This document shows, one piece after another, positions 8,983-18,062 of a stretch of 64,000 nucleotides of DNA. Every line of letters starts with the position of its first letter. Position 1 is the stretch's first letter. The position numbers were made by a program, and so were the translations under genes. The notes beneath the pieces were generated by a model. The model searched no databases. It was not told where the DNA came from and was given only the letters and a program-made list of their open reading frames with translations. Origin of the DNA: Streptococcus mitis (lineage in GTDB: Bacteria > Bacillota > Bacilli > Lactobacillales > Streptococcaceae); the NCBI RefSeq assembly GCF_013305725.1, contig NZ_CP047883.1, positions 1,529,001 to 1,593,000 on the forward strand, written 5' to 3'.

Positions 8983-9009
8983 AAAAAAAGAGCAAAAATT
9001 TTTTGCTCT
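8983..9009 (-). terminator. Second terminator after tRNA-Leu
   Basis: Near-perfect palindrome AGAGCAAAAA/TTTTTGCTCT followed on the minus strand by seven T. It backs up the first terminator and insulates vex1. Confidence 0.6.
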
Positions 9010-9022
9010 ACGTAAATTAGAT

Positions 9023-9049
9023 AAAAAAAGAGCTAGCCTCAGCTAACTC
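9023..9049 (-). terminator. tRNA-Leu terminator
   Basis: 8-bp stem GAGTTAGC / GCTAGCTC (one G-T pair), loop TGAG, then seven T on the minus strand, 9 bp after the tRNA. Confidence 0.85.
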
Positions 9050-9057
9050 TTATCCTA

Positions 9058-9143
9058 TGCGGAGAGAGGGACTTGAACCCTCACGACCTAAAGCGGTCAC
9101 AGGATCCTTAGTCCTGCGCGTCTGCCAATTCCGCCATCCCCGC
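9058..9143 (-). tRNA. tRNA-Leu (anticodon AAG)
   Basis: 86-nt type II tRNA with a long variable arm. The acceptor GCGGGGA pairs with TCTCCGC (one G-T), discriminator A. The anticodon stem CAGGA/TCCTG encloses loop CTAAGGA, so the anticodon is AAG (A34 probably becomes inosine), reading CUN leucine codons. T-arm GGTTCAAGTCC is present; CCA is not encoded. The gene sits between the vex operon and pncA. Confidence 0.93.
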
Positions 9144-9223
9144 GTCGATTACTTTACTAGTATATCAACTTTTGGGATGCTTGTCAACACTTTTTTTCAA
9201 TTTTTTTCATTTCATCAACCAAA

Positions 9224-9799
9224 TTACTCAGAAAGTTCATTTAGATTTTCATCTACTAACTTAGCTCCAAGTGTATTTTTGAAATGCCCTAGGGCAAATT
9301 GGTGATTTTCAGGCCAGATGGAAGCAACAGATGGTTTAACAATCTCAATCTCATATCCAAGATTATAGGCATCTATAGCTGTATGTAGGACACAGATATC
9401 TGTCAAGACTCCTGTTAAAATGACTGTCTGAACCCGACGCTCTCTCAAACGGATATCCAGGTCAGTCCCTGAAAAAGCTGAGTAATGGCGTTTATCCATC
9501 CAAAAGACACGACTGTCTGAACCATGCTCTTGATAAAAGGTCCCCAAATCTCCGTATAAATTGCGTCCACTAGTCCCAATCAAATTGTGAGGAGGAAATA
9601 GCTTGCTTTCTGGATGGAAACAATCGTTTTCTTCGTGAGCATCTATTGTAAAGAAGATGTAATCTCCTCGTTCAAAAGCTAATCTAGTTACCTTGCTGAT
9701 GGCATCCGAAATCGCCTGAGCTGGAGCGCCTGCTGTCAATTTTCCACTATCAGCAACAAAATCTTCTGTATAATCAATCGAAATTAAAGCCTTAGTCAT
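9224..9799 (-). CDS. pncA: Nicotinamidase
   Basis: A 191-residue cytoplasmic hydrolase that turns nicotinamide into nicotinate for NAD salvage. The catalytic triad is visible: Asp9 (ISIDYTEDF), Lys103 (DKRHYSAF) and Cys136 (TDICVLHTA); metal ligands are Asp53 and His55 (TIDAHEEND) and His71. The length equals pneumococcal PncA. It overlaps the codY stop (TAATG), so it is the second gene of a codY-pncA unit. Confidence 0.95.
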   Translation of the reverse strand: MTKALISIDYTEDFVADSGKLTAGAPAQAISDAISKVTRLAFERGDYIFFTIDAHEENDCFHPESKLFPPHNLIGTSGRNLYGDLGTFYQEHGSDSRVFWMDKRHYSAFSGTDLDIRLRERRVQTVILTGVLTDICVLHTAIDAYNLGYEIEIVKPSVASIWPENHQFALGHFKNTLGAKLVDENLNELSE

Positions 9800-10587
9800 T
9801 AGTAATCTCTTTTCTTCACTTCTTCAAAAATATCTGAAATCAAGACCTTAAGATAGGTTCCCTTCATTCCAAGTGAGCGACTTTCAATAATTCCTGCAGA
9901 CTCAAGTTTACGAAGAGCATTGACAATCACAGAACGGGTTATTCCAATACGGTCTGCAATCACAGACGCAGTCAACTGCCCTTCATTTCCATTTAATTCC
10001 CCTAAAATGGCTGAAACAGCACGAAGTTCGGAGTAAGACAGAGTATTAACCGCCATGGTAACAGCAGTACGGCGACGGATATTTTTCTCATCTTCTTCAC
10101 GCTGGAAGTTGAGGAGTTGAATCCCAACAACGGTACTCGCAATCTCAACAAGAATCAAGTCCTCGTCTTCGAATTTTTTATCATTACGCCAAATAATCAA
10201 AGAACCAAGGCGAATCCCTGATACATGAATCGGTGCAATAGTCGTCAAACCGTCTGGAAAGTCGGCACGACTTTCCACAGGAAAAATACTTAAATCATGA
10301 TCAACTGTCAGATTGGCTTCTGTATCGTAGATCATGTTCGCACCTTGAATGTAGTCATCCGGGAAAATTTTAGTTTGGAAGAATTGCTCTACACGATCTG
10401 TATTGGTTTTGTAACGCATAAAATAGCCAAGGAGACGTCCCTTGCTATTGACGATACAGGCGTTACAGTCAATAATATCTGCCAATTGACGGGTAATCGC
10501 ATTGTAGGGAAGTTCTTCCTGCAACTGCTCGTCTGAGCGCTTCAGGATAGAAGTAATTTTTCTAGTTTTTTCTAATAAATGTGCCAT
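9799..10587 (-). CDS. codY: Global nutrient regulator CodY
   Basis: A 262-residue DNA-binding repressor. The N-terminal GAF domain (about 1-155) senses branched-chain amino acids; a linker helix leads to a winged helix-turn-helix (about 190-255, [13 protein letters not shown]...[27 protein letters not shown]). Full family length; GAGGTGA precedes the ATG. It controls amino acid uptake and metabolism, so brnQ, metA and the amino acid ABC operon here are plausible targets. A good CodY-box candidate lies in its own promoter region. Confidence 0.97.
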   Translation of the reverse strand: MAHLLEKTRKITSILKRSDEQLQEELPYNAITRQLADIIDCNACIVNSKGRLLGYFMRYKTNTDRVEQFFQTKIFPDDYIQGANMIYDTEANLTVDHDLSIFPVESRADFPDGLTTIAPIHVSGIRLGSLIIWRNDKKFEDEDLILVEIASTVVGIQLLNFQREEDEKNIRRRTAVTMAVNTLSYSELRAVSAILGELNGNEGQLTASVIADRIGITRSVIVNALRKLESAGIIESRSLGMKGTYLKVLISDIFEEVKKRDY

Positions 10588-10643
10588 TTTTCACCTCGAA
10601 TTTAATCGCTATCATTATAACATAAACAGCTTGAATTTTCAAT

Positions 10644-10658
10644 TATTATCTGAAAATT
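10644..10658. promoter_or_regulatory. Candidate CodY box upstream of codY
   Basis: TATTATCTGAAAATT matches the CodY consensus AATTTTCWGAAAATT at 13 of 15 positions. It lies about 57 bp upstream of the codY start, suggesting autoregulation (inference). Confidence 0.55.
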
Positions 10659-10718
10659 GCTTATTTAATTGCAATTTGAAAAAACAAGAATATTTTTAAT
10701 TAAATTGCTTCTTTTCTA

Positions 10719-10747
10719 TTGACAAGCTCCCTATTTTTGTGTATCAT
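10719..10747 (+). promoter_or_regulatory. Plus-strand promoter without a downstream gene
   Basis: TTGACA (10719-10724), exactly 17 bp, then TATCAT (10742-10747). No convincing protein gene follows on this strand before the hairpin at 10813-10843. Confidence 0.6.
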
Positions 10748-10753
10748 AATATT

Positions 10754-10847
10754 ACAAGAAGATAATATATCTATTTTATTTATCTTTCTTTTCCATTCGG
10801 TCTCCTTATATAAAAAAGCGATTCATTTTGAACCGCTTTTTCTTATT
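10754..10847 (+). ncRNA. Candidate small RNA between codY and cshA
   Basis: From the predicted start of the promoter at 10719-10747 to the hairpin and T-run at 10813-10847 is about 90 nt. The unpaired part has a pyrimidine-rich stretch ending in GGTCTCCTTAT, complementary to Shine-Dalgarno sequences. The layout resembles streptococcal regulatory RNAs, but no CiaR direct repeat is seen. Existence and function are inference. Confidence 0.35.
10813..10843 (-). terminator. cshA terminator (possibly bidirectional)
   Basis: Stem AAGCGGTTCA / TGAATCGCTT with a 3-nt loop; T6 on the minus strand and T5 on the plus strand. Confidence 0.75.
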
Positions 10848-12417
10848 TATCGCCTTTGTTACGAATCACAAATCCTGTTTGCTTTTCGCTTGAAGTATTG
10901 CGTGGTTTTTTATTATCCTTACGGTAACGTTTTTCCTTATCAAAACGATCATTGCCACGACTTCCTTTTTTGAAATCATCACGACGACCATTGCCACGGC
11001 GATCACGGTCTCGACGGTCATCCCCACGACGGCCTCCACGACCTCCCTTAGCTTTAACACCGAATCCATTACCTGATGGTTTAAATGGCAGTGGTTTTTC
11101 ACGCGCAATCTCCACTTCAGGAAGACTATCTGGATCTTGAACAGTCAGACTCAAGATATACATTGCCAATTCTTCTGGAGTAAATTCGGCAGCTAGCTTA
11201 CGAGCATCCTTACCAAATTTCTCAAAGTTGGCACGGATAGTCTCATCTGCAAAATCACGTTCAATTTTCTTGAGAGCTACGTGTTTTTTAGCTTGAAATG
11301 CTTCTTCTGCACTTGCAGGTTTGAGACCTTTCATGCGTTTCTTAGTCAAATTCTCAATGATTTGGAGGTAGCCCATTTCATTTGGTGATACGAAAGTAAT
11401 AGACTGACCTGACTTACCGGCACGACCTGTGCGACCGATACGGTGAACATAACTTTCAGGATCTTGTGGAATATCGTAGTTATAGACATGGGTCACACCT
11501 GAAATATCCAACCCACGTGCTGCAACGTCTGTCGCAACCAAAACATCAAGATTGCCATTTTTAAAGTCACGAAGGACACGAAGACGTTTGTTTTGGTCTA
11601 GGTCTCCATGAATTCCTTCTGCACGGAAGCCACGGATTTTAAGACCACGAGTCAATTCATCTACACGACGTTTTGTACGACCAAATACGATAGCAAGTTC
11701 TGGTTGTTCCACATCCATGAGACGAGTCATGGTATCAAATTTTTCTTGCTCTTTAACTCGGATATAGTATTGGTCAACCAATTCTGTTGTCAATTCCTTA
11801 GCCGCAATCTTCACATGCTCAGGTTCTTTCATAAACTGAACACCGATACGTTTGATGGCATCTGGCATAGTTGCTGAGAAAAGTAAGGTTTGACGGTTTT
11901 CAGGGACACGAGAAATGATAGCTTCGATATCTTCAAGGAAGCCCATGTTGAGCATTTCATCCGCTTCGTCAAGGATAAGAGTTTCAATATCTTGTAATTT
12001 CAAGGCCTTGCGTTTAATCAAGTCCAAGAGACGACCTGGAGTTCCCACCACGATATGGGCACCAGATTTAAGAGCCTTAATTTGTTTTTCAATGCTTGAT
12101 CCGCCATATACTGAGCGGACTTTGACTCCCTTACTACGACCAAATCGGAAGAGTTCTTCTTGACTTTGGACAGCAAGTTCACGTGTTGGAGCGATAACCA
12201 AAGCTTGGATGGTCGCTTCTTCTGTACGGATTTTTTCAAGGGTAGGCAAACCAAAGGCTGCAGTTTTTCCTGTACCAGTCTGAGCTTGACCGATAACGTC
12301 CTTGCCTTCAAGAGCCAAGGGAATAGTTTGTTCTTGGATCGGACTGGCTTCTACAAAACCAGCTTTTTCAATCTCTGCTAGCAAATCAGCAGACAAGTTT
12401 AATTCATTAAATTTCAC
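10843..12417 (-). CDS. cshA: DEAD-box RNA helicase CshA
   Basis: A 524-residue helicase for RNA unwinding, ribosome assembly and mRNA decay. Motifs in order: Q motif (SPIQEQTIP, about 25), Walker A AQTGTGKT (about 45), PTRELA, DEAD (about 150), SAT (about 182), VATDVAARGLD and HRIGRTGRAG (about 325). The C-terminal tail is rich in Arg, Gly and Lys (from about 445), as in CshA proteins that bind the RNA degradosome. The start codon is GTG (12415-12417) after a weak AAGAAG; no ATG fits the conserved N-terminus KFNELNLS. Confidence 0.95.
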   Translation of the reverse strand: MKFNELNLSADLLAEIEKAGFVEASPIQEQTIPLALEGKDVIGQAQTGTGKTAAFGLPTLEKIRTEEATIQALVIAPTRELAVQSQEELFRFGRSKGVKVRSVYGGSSIEKQIKALKSGAHIVVGTPGRLLDLIKRKALKLQDIETLILDEADEMLNMGFLEDIEAIISRVPENRQTLLFSATMPDAIKRIGVQFMKEPEHVKIAAKELTTELVDQYYIRVKEQEKFDTMTRLMDVEQPELAIVFGRTKRRVDELTRGLKIRGFRAEGIHGDLDQNKRLRVLRDFKNGNLDVLVATDVAARGLDISGVTHVYNYDIPQDPESYVHRIGRTGRAGKSGQSITFVSPNEMGYLQIIENLTKKRMKGLKPASAEEAFQAKKHVALKKIERDFADETIRANFEKFGKDARKLAAEFTPEELAMYILSLTVQDPDSLPEVEIAREKPLPFKPSGNGFGVKAKGGRGGRRGDDRRDRDRRGNGRRDDFKKGSRGNDRFDKEKRYRKDNKKPRNTSSEKQTGFVIRNKGDK

Positions 12418-12746
12418 GATATTCTTCTTTCTAAAGGTGGTGCGAAGCCACCCTATAGGGCTTAGTTTATACTTTTCTTTTTATGACGTATTTTCATATA
12501 CTGGATATAAAATCGTGTTGCTTCTTTTCCACAAAAGAAAAGTACTGTTTTCTTTGCAACCTATCTAGTATAACACAAGAGAGAAGCAAAAGATAGCCTA
12601 ATCCATCGATAAACTCATGTAAACGATTTTTCAGAGAAAATAAGGATGAAATTTCCACTATTTCATAAACTTTTTTAAAGCGTAGCAGAATTGTGCAAAA
12701 GTTTTTTTCTTGTGCTAGAATGAAATTCGAATAGGAGGAACTCTAA
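12418..12746. other. Divergent promoter region of cshA and har
   Basis: 329 bp, AT-rich, without a gene. Near cshA it has a short dyad (AAGCC...GGCTT, about 12440-12462) in the cshA leader; the right end carries the har promoter. Confidence 0.5.
12713..12721 (+). promoter_or_regulatory. har promoter, extended -10
   Basis: TGC-TAGAAT (12713-12721), about 25 bp before the start codon; AGGAGG follows at 12733-12738. No strong -35 is seen, as is common with extended -10 boxes. Confidence 0.55.
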
Positions 12747-14063
12747 ATGTTAACTTATGATTTAATCGTTATCGGATTTGGTAAAGCTGGTAAAACACTA
12801 GCTGGTAAATTGGCTTCAGCTGGCAAAAAAGTTGCCCTCGTTGAACGTAGCAAAGCTATGTACGGTGGAACTTGTATCAACATCGGATGTATCCCAACTA
12901 AAACTTTGCTAGTTGCTGCTGAGAAAGACTTGCCTTTTGAAGAAGTCATTGCTACCAAAAACACTATCACTGGTCGCCTCAACGGTAAAAACTATGCGAC
13001 TGTTGCTGGTACAGGCGTCGATATTTTTGATGCGGAAGCTCACTTCCTTTCAAATAAAGTCATCGAAATCCAAGCTGGTGATGAAAAGAAAGAACTGACT
13101 GCTGAAACAATCGTCATCAACACTGGTGCTGTTTCAAACGTCTTGCCAATCCCTGGACTTGCTACAAGCAAAAACGTCTTTGACTCAACAGGTATCCAAA
13201 ACTTGGACAAATTACCTGAAAACCTTGGAGTCCTTGGTGGTGGAAATATCGGTCTTGAATTTGCCGGCCTATACAACAAACTTGGAAGCAAGGTTACAGT
13301 CCTAGATGCCTTGGATACTTTCCTTCCTCGTGCAGAACCTTCCATCGCAGCTCTTGCTAAACAATACATGGAAGAAGACGGTATTGAATTGCTTCAAAAT
13401 ATCCGTACTACTGAAATCAAAAACGACGGTGACCAAGTGCTCGTTGTGACTGAAAACGAAACTTACCGTTTCGATGCCCTTCTCTACGCAACAGGACGTA
13501 AACCAAACGTAGAACCACTTCAACTTGAAAATACAGATATTGAACTAACTGAACGTGGTGCTATTAAAGTAGACAAACATTGTCAAACAAACGTTCCTGG
13601 TGTCTTTGCAGTTGGAGATGTCAACGGTGGCCTTCAATTTACTTACATTTCACTTGATGACTTCCGTGTTGTTTACAGCTACCTTGCTGGAGATGGCAGC
13701 TACACACTTGAAGACCGTCTCAATGTACCAAATACTATGTTCATCACACCTGCACTTTCACAAGTTGGTTTGACTGAAAGCCAAGCAGCTGATTTGAAAC
13801 TTCCATACGCAGTGAAAGAAATCCCTGTTGCAGCAATGCCTCGTGGTCACGTAAACGGAGACCTTCGAGGAGCTTTCAAAGCTGTTGTTAATACTGAAAC
13901 AAAAGAAATTCTTGGAGCAAGCATCTTCTCAGAAGGTTCTCAAGAAATCATCAACATCATCACTGTTGCTATGGACAACAAAATTCCTTACACTTACTTC
14001 ACAAAACAAATCTTCACTCACCCAACCTTGGCTGAGAACTTGAATGACTTGTTTGCGATTTAA
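12747..14063 (+). CDS. har: Pyridine nucleotide-disulfide oxidoreductase, RclA/Har type
   Basis: A 438-residue flavoprotein. FAD-binding GFGKAGKTLAG (10-20), redox-active Cys43 and Cys48 in GTCINIGCIPTK, NAD(P)H site GGGNIGLEFAGLYNKLG (about 173), ATGRKPN, second FAD motif VFAVGDVNGG (about 290), and dimer domain with THPTLAENLNDL at the C-terminus. It resembles E. coli RclA and the pneumococcal hypothiocyanous acid reductase (Har, SPD_1415), which detoxifies the peroxidase product HOSCN made in saliva. The substrate is assigned by homology only. AGGAGG ribosome site; terminator at 14084-14107. Confidence 0.85.
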   Translation: MLTYDLIVIGFGKAGKTLAGKLASAGKKVALVERSKAMYGGTCINIGCIPTKTLLVAAEKDLPFEEVIATKNTITGRLNGKNYATVAGTGVDIFDAEAHFLSNKVIEIQAGDEKKELTAETIVINTGAVSNVLPIPGLATSKNVFDSTGIQNLDKLPENLGVLGGGNIGLEFAGLYNKLGSKVTVLDALDTFLPRAEPSIAALAKQYMEEDGIELLQNIRTTEIKNDGDQVLVVTENETYRFDALLYATGRKPNVEPLQLENTDIELTERGAIKVDKHCQTNVPGVFAVGDVNGGLQFTYISLDDFRVVYSYLAGDGSYTLEDRLNVPNTMFITPALSQVGLTESQAADLKLPYAVKEIPVAAMPRGHVNGDLRGAFKAVVNTETKEILGASIFSEGSQEIINIITVAMDNKIPYTYFTKQIFTHPTLAENLNDLFAI

Positions 14064-14083
14064 GTTGAGATTTAATCGTATCG

Positions 14084-14107
14084 AACAGCCCTCCTTGGGC
14101 TGTTTTT
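14084..14107 (+). terminator. har terminator
   Basis: AACAGCCC / GGGCTGTT stem with a 5-nt loop and T5. Confidence 0.85.
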
Positions 14108-14146
14108 ACTTCTGCGGAATCTCAAATCTGTCTTTTCCTTCTTTTA

Positions 14147-14155
14147 TGATATAAT
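14147..14155 (+). promoter_or_regulatory. murT promoter, six bases before the start codon
   Basis: Extended -10 TGA-TATAAT ends at 14155; the murT ATG is at 14162. The expected start of transcription falls on or next to the A of the ATG, so the mRNA should be leaderless. Confidence 0.6.
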
Positions 14156-14161
14156 AGAAAC

Positions 14162-15505
14162 ATGAAATTAAAAACTACTTTGGGCCTTCTTGCTGGGCGT
14201 TCTTCCCACTTCATTTTAAGCCGTCTTGGCCGTGGAAGTACGCTTCCAGGAAAACTTGCCCTTCAATTCGATAAAGATATTTTACAAAACCTAGCTAAGA
14301 ACTACGAGATTGTCGTAGTGACTGGAACCAACGGAAAAACCTTGACAACTGCTCTCACTGTCGGCATTTTAAAAGAGGTTTATGGTCAAGTTCTGACCAA
14401 CCCAAGCGGTGCCAACATGATTACAGGAATTGCGACAACCTTCTTAACAGCCAAATCTTCTAAAACTGGGAAAAATATTGCCGTCCTAGAAATCGACGAA
14501 GCCAGTCTATCTCGTATCTGTGACTACATCAAGCCAAGCTTATTTGTTATTACTAATATTTTCCGTGACCAGATGGACCGCTATGGTGAGATTTACACAA
14601 CTTACAAGATGATTTTGGATGCCATTCGTAAGGTGCCTACTGCCACTGTTCTTCTTAATGGAGACAGTCCACTTTTCTACAAGCCAGCTATTCCAAATCC
14701 TGTACAGTATTTTGGTTTTGACTTGGAGAAAGGTCCAGCTCAGCTGGCTCACTATAATACCGAAGGAATCCTCTGCCCTGACTGCCAAGGCATCCTCAAA
14801 TATGAGCACAATACTTATGCAAACTTGGGTGCCTATATCTGTGAAGGTTGTGGATGTAAACGTCCTGATCTCGACTATCGCTTGACAGAACTAGTTGAGT
14901 TAACCAACAATCGCTCTCGCTTTGTCATTGACGGCCAAGAATACGGCATCCAAATCGGTGGACTTTACAACATCTACAACGCCCTAGCTGCTGTGGCTAT
15001 CGCCCGTTTCCTCGGCGCAGATTCCCAACTAATCAAGCAGGGATTTGATAAGAGTCGTGCTGTCTTTGGACGCCAGGAAACCTTCCATATCGGTGACAAA
15101 GAATGTACCCTCGTTTTGATTAAAAATCCAGTTGGTGCAACCCAGGCTATCGAGATGATTAAACTAGCTCCTTATCCATTTAGCCTCTCTGTCCTCCTCA
15201 ATGCCAACTATGCAGATGGAATTGATACCAGCTGGATCTGGGATGCGGATTTTGAACAAATCACTGACATGGATATTCCTGAAATCAACGCTGGCGGTGT
15301 TCGTCATTCTGAAATCGCACGTCGTCTCCGAGTGACAGGCTATCCAGCTGATAAAATCACTGAAACAAGCAATCTGGAACAAGTTCTTAAGACAATTGAG
15401 AACCAAGACTGCAAGCATGCTTATATTCTGGCTACCTATACTGCTATGCTTGAATTCCGCGAACTGCTGGCTAGTCGTCAGATTGTTAGAAAGGAGATGA
15501 ACTAA
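14162..15505 (+). CDS. murT: Lipid II isoglutaminyl synthase, ligase subunit MurT
   Basis: A 447-residue Mur-ligase-like subunit. ATP-binding TGTNGKT (54-60), a central Mur ligase domain, a four-cysteine zinc ribbon (CPDC...CEGCGC, about 208-233) and the C-terminal DUF1727 domain. With GatD it amidates D-Glu of the lipid II stem peptide to D-isoGln at the inner membrane face, essential for cross-linking in streptococci. Its stop overlaps the gatD start. There is no Shine-Dalgarno site because the promoter abuts the ATG. Confidence 0.95.
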   Translation: MKLKTTLGLLAGRSSHFILSRLGRGSTLPGKLALQFDKDILQNLAKNYEIVVVTGTNGKTLTTALTVGILKEVYGQVLTNPSGANMITGIATTFLTAKSSKTGKNIAVLEIDEASLSRICDYIKPSLFVITNIFRDQMDRYGEIYTTYKMILDAIRKVPTATVLLNGDSPLFYKPAIPNPVQYFGFDLEKGPAQLAHYNTEGILCPDCQGILKYEHNTYANLGAYICEGCGCKRPDLDYRLTELVELTNNRSRFVIDGQEYGIQIGGLYNIYNALAAVAIARFLGADSQLIKQGFDKSRAVFGRQETFHIGDKECTLVLIKNPVGATQAIEMIKLAPYPFSLSVLLNANYADGIDTSWIWDADFEQITDMDIPEINAGGVRHSEIARRLRVTGYPADKITETSNLEQVLKTIENQDCKHAYILATYTAMLEFRELLASRQIVRKEMN

Positions 15506-16287
15506 TGGTTTATACTTCACTTTCCTCAAAAGATGGCAATTACCCTTATCAGCTCAACATCGCTCACCTCTACGGAAACCTCATGAATACATACGGGGAC
15601 AATGGAAACATCCTCATGCTCAAGTATGTGGCTGAAAAGCTGGGAGCCCATGTGACCGTTGACATCGTTTCTCTCCATGATGACTTTGACGAAAATCACT
15701 ACGACATCGCCTTTTTCGGTGGCGGTCAAGACTTTGAACAAAGTATTATTGCAGACGACCTACCTGCTAAAAAAGAGAGCATTGACAACTACATCCAAAA
15801 CGATGGTGTGGTTCTGGCTATCTGCGGTGGTTTCCAACTATTGGGCCAATATTATGTTGAAGCTTCAGGGAGACGCATCGAAGGACTAGGGGTCATGGGC
15901 CACTACACGCTCAACCAGACCAATAACCGTTTTATCGGGGACATCAAGATTCACAATGAAGATTTCGATGAAACCTACTATGGTTTTGAAAATCATCAGG
16001 GCCGTACCTTCCTCTCAGATGATCAAAAACCGCTGGGACAGGTTGTCTATGGAAATGGAAATAACGAAGAAAAAGTCGGCGAAGGTGTTCATTATAAGAA
16101 TGTCTTTGGTTCCTACTTCCACGGGCCTATCCTCTCTCGTAATGCCAATCTGGCTTATCGCCTAGTCACTACTGCCCTCAAGAAGAAATATGGTCAGGAC
16201 ATCCAACTCCCTGCTTATAAGGACATTCTCAGCCAAGAAATCGCTGAAGAATACAGTGATGTCAAAAGCAAGGCTGACTTTTCTTAA
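15505..16287 (+). CDS. gatD: Lipid II isoglutaminyl synthase, glutaminase subunit GatD
   Basis: A 260-residue class I glutamine amidotransferase. Nucleophile Cys107 in [11 protein letters not shown] and a candidate catalytic His in SYFHGP near 210. It frees ammonia from glutamine and passes it to MurT. The ATG overlaps the murT TAA and AAAGGAGATG lies just upstream within murT, so the two are translationally coupled. A strong terminator follows. Confidence 0.95.
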   Translation: MVYTSLSSKDGNYPYQLNIAHLYGNLMNTYGDNGNILMLKYVAEKLGAHVTVDIVSLHDDFDENHYDIAFFGGGQDFEQSIIADDLPAKKESIDNYIQNDGVVLAICGGFQLLGQYYVEASGRRIEGLGVMGHYTLNQTNNRFIGDIKIHNEDFDETYYGFENHQGRTFLSDDQKPLGQVVYGNGNNEEKVGEGVHYKNVFGSYFHGPILSRNANLAYRLVTTALKKKYGQDIQLPAYKDILSQEIAEEYSDVKSKADFS

Positions 16288-16305
16288 ACAAAGGAAAATG
16301 ATATC

Positions 16306-16338
16306 AAAGAACTCCGTTATCTTGTCGGAGTTCTTTTT
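16306..16338 (+). terminator. murT-gatD terminator
   Basis: 11-bp stem AAAGAACTCCG / CGGAGTTCTTT, loop 9 nt, T run. Confidence 0.85.
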
Positions 16339-16414
16339 GTCTGTTCTTTTACCCTTCTCCCTTGCATTTTCTCTCATTTTTTGCCAAAATAGAGGGGTAG
16401 AAAGAAGGTAGCAT

Positions 16415-17497
16415 ATGTCTAAATTACAACAAATCGTAACATATCTTGAATCAGAAAAACTAGACGTCGCTGTCGTATCTGACCCCGTCACAATCAATTA
16501 CCTCACTGGCTTTTACAGTGATCCCCATGAACGCCAAATGTTCCTTTTTGTCCTAGCGGATCAGGAACCCCTCCTTTTTGTCCCAGCCCTTGAAGTGGAG
16601 CGTGCGAGCAGCACTGTTTCCTTCCCAGTTGTGGGCTATGTGGACTCTGAAAATCCATGGCAAAAAATGAAACATGCTCTTCCACAACTTGACTTCAAAC
16701 GTGTCGCTGTTGAGTTTGACAATCTCATCTTGACCAAATATCATGGCTTGAAAACAGTTTTTGAAACTGCTGAGTTTAACAACCTCACTCCTCGTATCCA
16801 ACGCATGCGCCTCATCAAATCAGCTGACGAAGTGCAAAAAATGATGGTTGCAGGTCTCTATGCTGACAAGGCAGTTAAGGTTGGTTTTGACAATATTTCT
16901 CTTGATAAGACTGAGACAGATATCATCGCTCAAATTGACTTTGCTATGAAACGTGAAGGCTATGAAATGAGCTTTGACACCATGGTCTTGACAGGTGATA
17001 ATGCTGCAAATCCACACGGTATTCCAGCAGCAAACAAGGTTGAAAATGATGCTCTTCTCCTCTTTGACCTCGGTGTTCTGGTCAACGGCTATGCTTCAGA
17101 TATGACTCGTACAGTCGCTGTTGGTAAACCAGACCAATTCAAGAAAGATATTTATAACTTGACTCTTGAAGCCCAACAAGCTGCTCTTGACTTTATCAAA
17201 CCAGGTGTGACTGCCCATGAAGTGGACCGCGCTGCCCGTGAGGTCATCGAAAAAGCTGGTTACGGTGAGTACTTCAACCACCGTCTCGGTCACGGTATCG
17301 GTATGGATGTCCACGAATTCCCATCTATCATGGAAGGGAACGACATGGTCATCGAAGAAGGCATGTGCTTCTCTGTTGAACCAGGTATCTATATCCCTGG
17401 TAAAGTCGGTGTTCGTATTGAAGACTGTGGTGTTGTTACCAAGGATGGCTTTGACCTCTTTACAAGCACCAGCAAAGACTTGCTTTATTTTGATTAA
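16415..17497 (+). CDS. pepQ: Xaa-Pro dipeptidase PepQ
   Basis: A 360-residue M24 metallopeptidase that cleaves dipeptides with C-terminal proline. N-terminal creatinase-like domain (1-125), then the pita-bread fold with metal ligands in LFDLGVLVNGYASDMTRT (two Asp, about 215-226), HRLGHGIGMDVHEFP (His, about 290), SVEPGIY (Glu, about 320) and RIEDCG (Glu, about 337). AGAAGG ribosome site. The TAA stop is the first three bases of a boxC-like remnant. Confidence 0.93.
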   Translation: MSKLQQIVTYLESEKLDVAVVSDPVTINYLTGFYSDPHERQMFLFVLADQEPLLFVPALEVERASSTVSFPVVGYVDSENPWQKMKHALPQLDFKRVAVEFDNLILTKYHGLKTVFETAEFNNLTPRIQRMRLIKSADEVQKMMVAGLYADKAVKVGFDNISLDKTETDIIAQIDFAMKREGYEMSFDTMVLTGDNAANPHGIPAANKVENDALLLFDLGVLVNGYASDMTRTVAVGKPDQFKKDIYNLTLEAQQAALDFIKPGVTAHEVDRAAREVIEKAGYGEYFNHRLGHGIGMDVHEFPSIMEGNDMVIEEGMCFSVEPGIYIPGKVGVRIEDCGVVTKDGFDLFTSTSKDLLYFD

Positions 17498-17513
17498 TAT
17501 TCTTCGAAAATCT
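17495..17513. repeat. BOX remnant (boxC end only)
   Basis: TAATATTCTTCGAAAATCT differs by one base from the boxC end seen at 33429. It overlaps the pepQ stop codon. Confidence 0.5.
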
Positions 17514-17522
17514 TCCCACAAT

Positions 17523-17570
17523 AAAACGCATAGTATCAAGGTTTTTCAACACCTGATACTATGCGTTTTT
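17523..17570. terminator. Bidirectional terminator pepQ / ECF gene
   Basis: Perfect 16-bp stem AAAACGCATAGTATCA / TGATACTATGCGTTTT with a 15-nt loop; T run on the plus strand and A-rich on the other side. The same arm recurs at 57364-57383. Confidence 0.85.
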
Positions 17571-17600
17571 CTTATTTGAAAGACTTTTGACTCAGCCTCA

Positions 17601-18062
17601 TTACTTAATCTTCTTGATACTTTGACTAAGGATAAATCCTACAATCATCCCTACCATATTTTGCATGAAATTTGGTAAAATTTCTGGTAGAGCTGCAGCC
17701 CAGCCATTCATCAATGTAGAGCCCAAGGCGTAACCCCCTACCATGGCAATCGTTGCTAAGATAAGGCCTAACCACTGAGTTTTTCCTTTAAATCCTGCGA
17801 AAAATCCCTGCAAGCCATGGTTGACCAAGCTAAAGAACATCCACTGAGGATAGCCTGATAAGAGGTCAATCAAGAAACCTGCTAGTCCTCCTACTACAGC
17901 CCCTTCACGACTACCAAAGTAGAAGGCCGTAAAGAAGACACCCGCATCTAAAAGAGTTAAAATGCCTGTCGGTGTTGGAATTTTTAAGAAATAACCTAGA
18001 ACCACAGAGAGGGCGGTTAAGAGGGATACAAGGGCGATTTTAGTTGTTTTGGTTTGCTTCAT
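17601..18062 (-). CDS. ECF transporter S component, probably pyridoxine-type
   Basis: A 153-residue membrane protein with five or six helices and the small-residue-rich first helix of S components ([19 protein letters not shown]). S components bind a vitamin and use the shared EcfA-EcfT module, which is not in this window. It overlaps the downstream end of the pyridoxine/HMP kinase gene by 23 bp, so the substrate is probably a B6 vitamer or hydroxymethylpyrimidine (context only). Last gene of the truA-kinase-ECF unit. Confidence 0.75.
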   Translation of the reverse strand: MKQTKTTKIALVSLLTALSVVLGYFLKIPTPTGILTLLDAGVFFTAFYFGSREGAVVGGLAGFLIDLLSGYPQWMFFSLVNHGLQGFFAGFKGKTQWLGLILATIAMVGGYALGSTLMNGWAAALPEILPNFMQNMVGMIVGFILSQSIKKIK

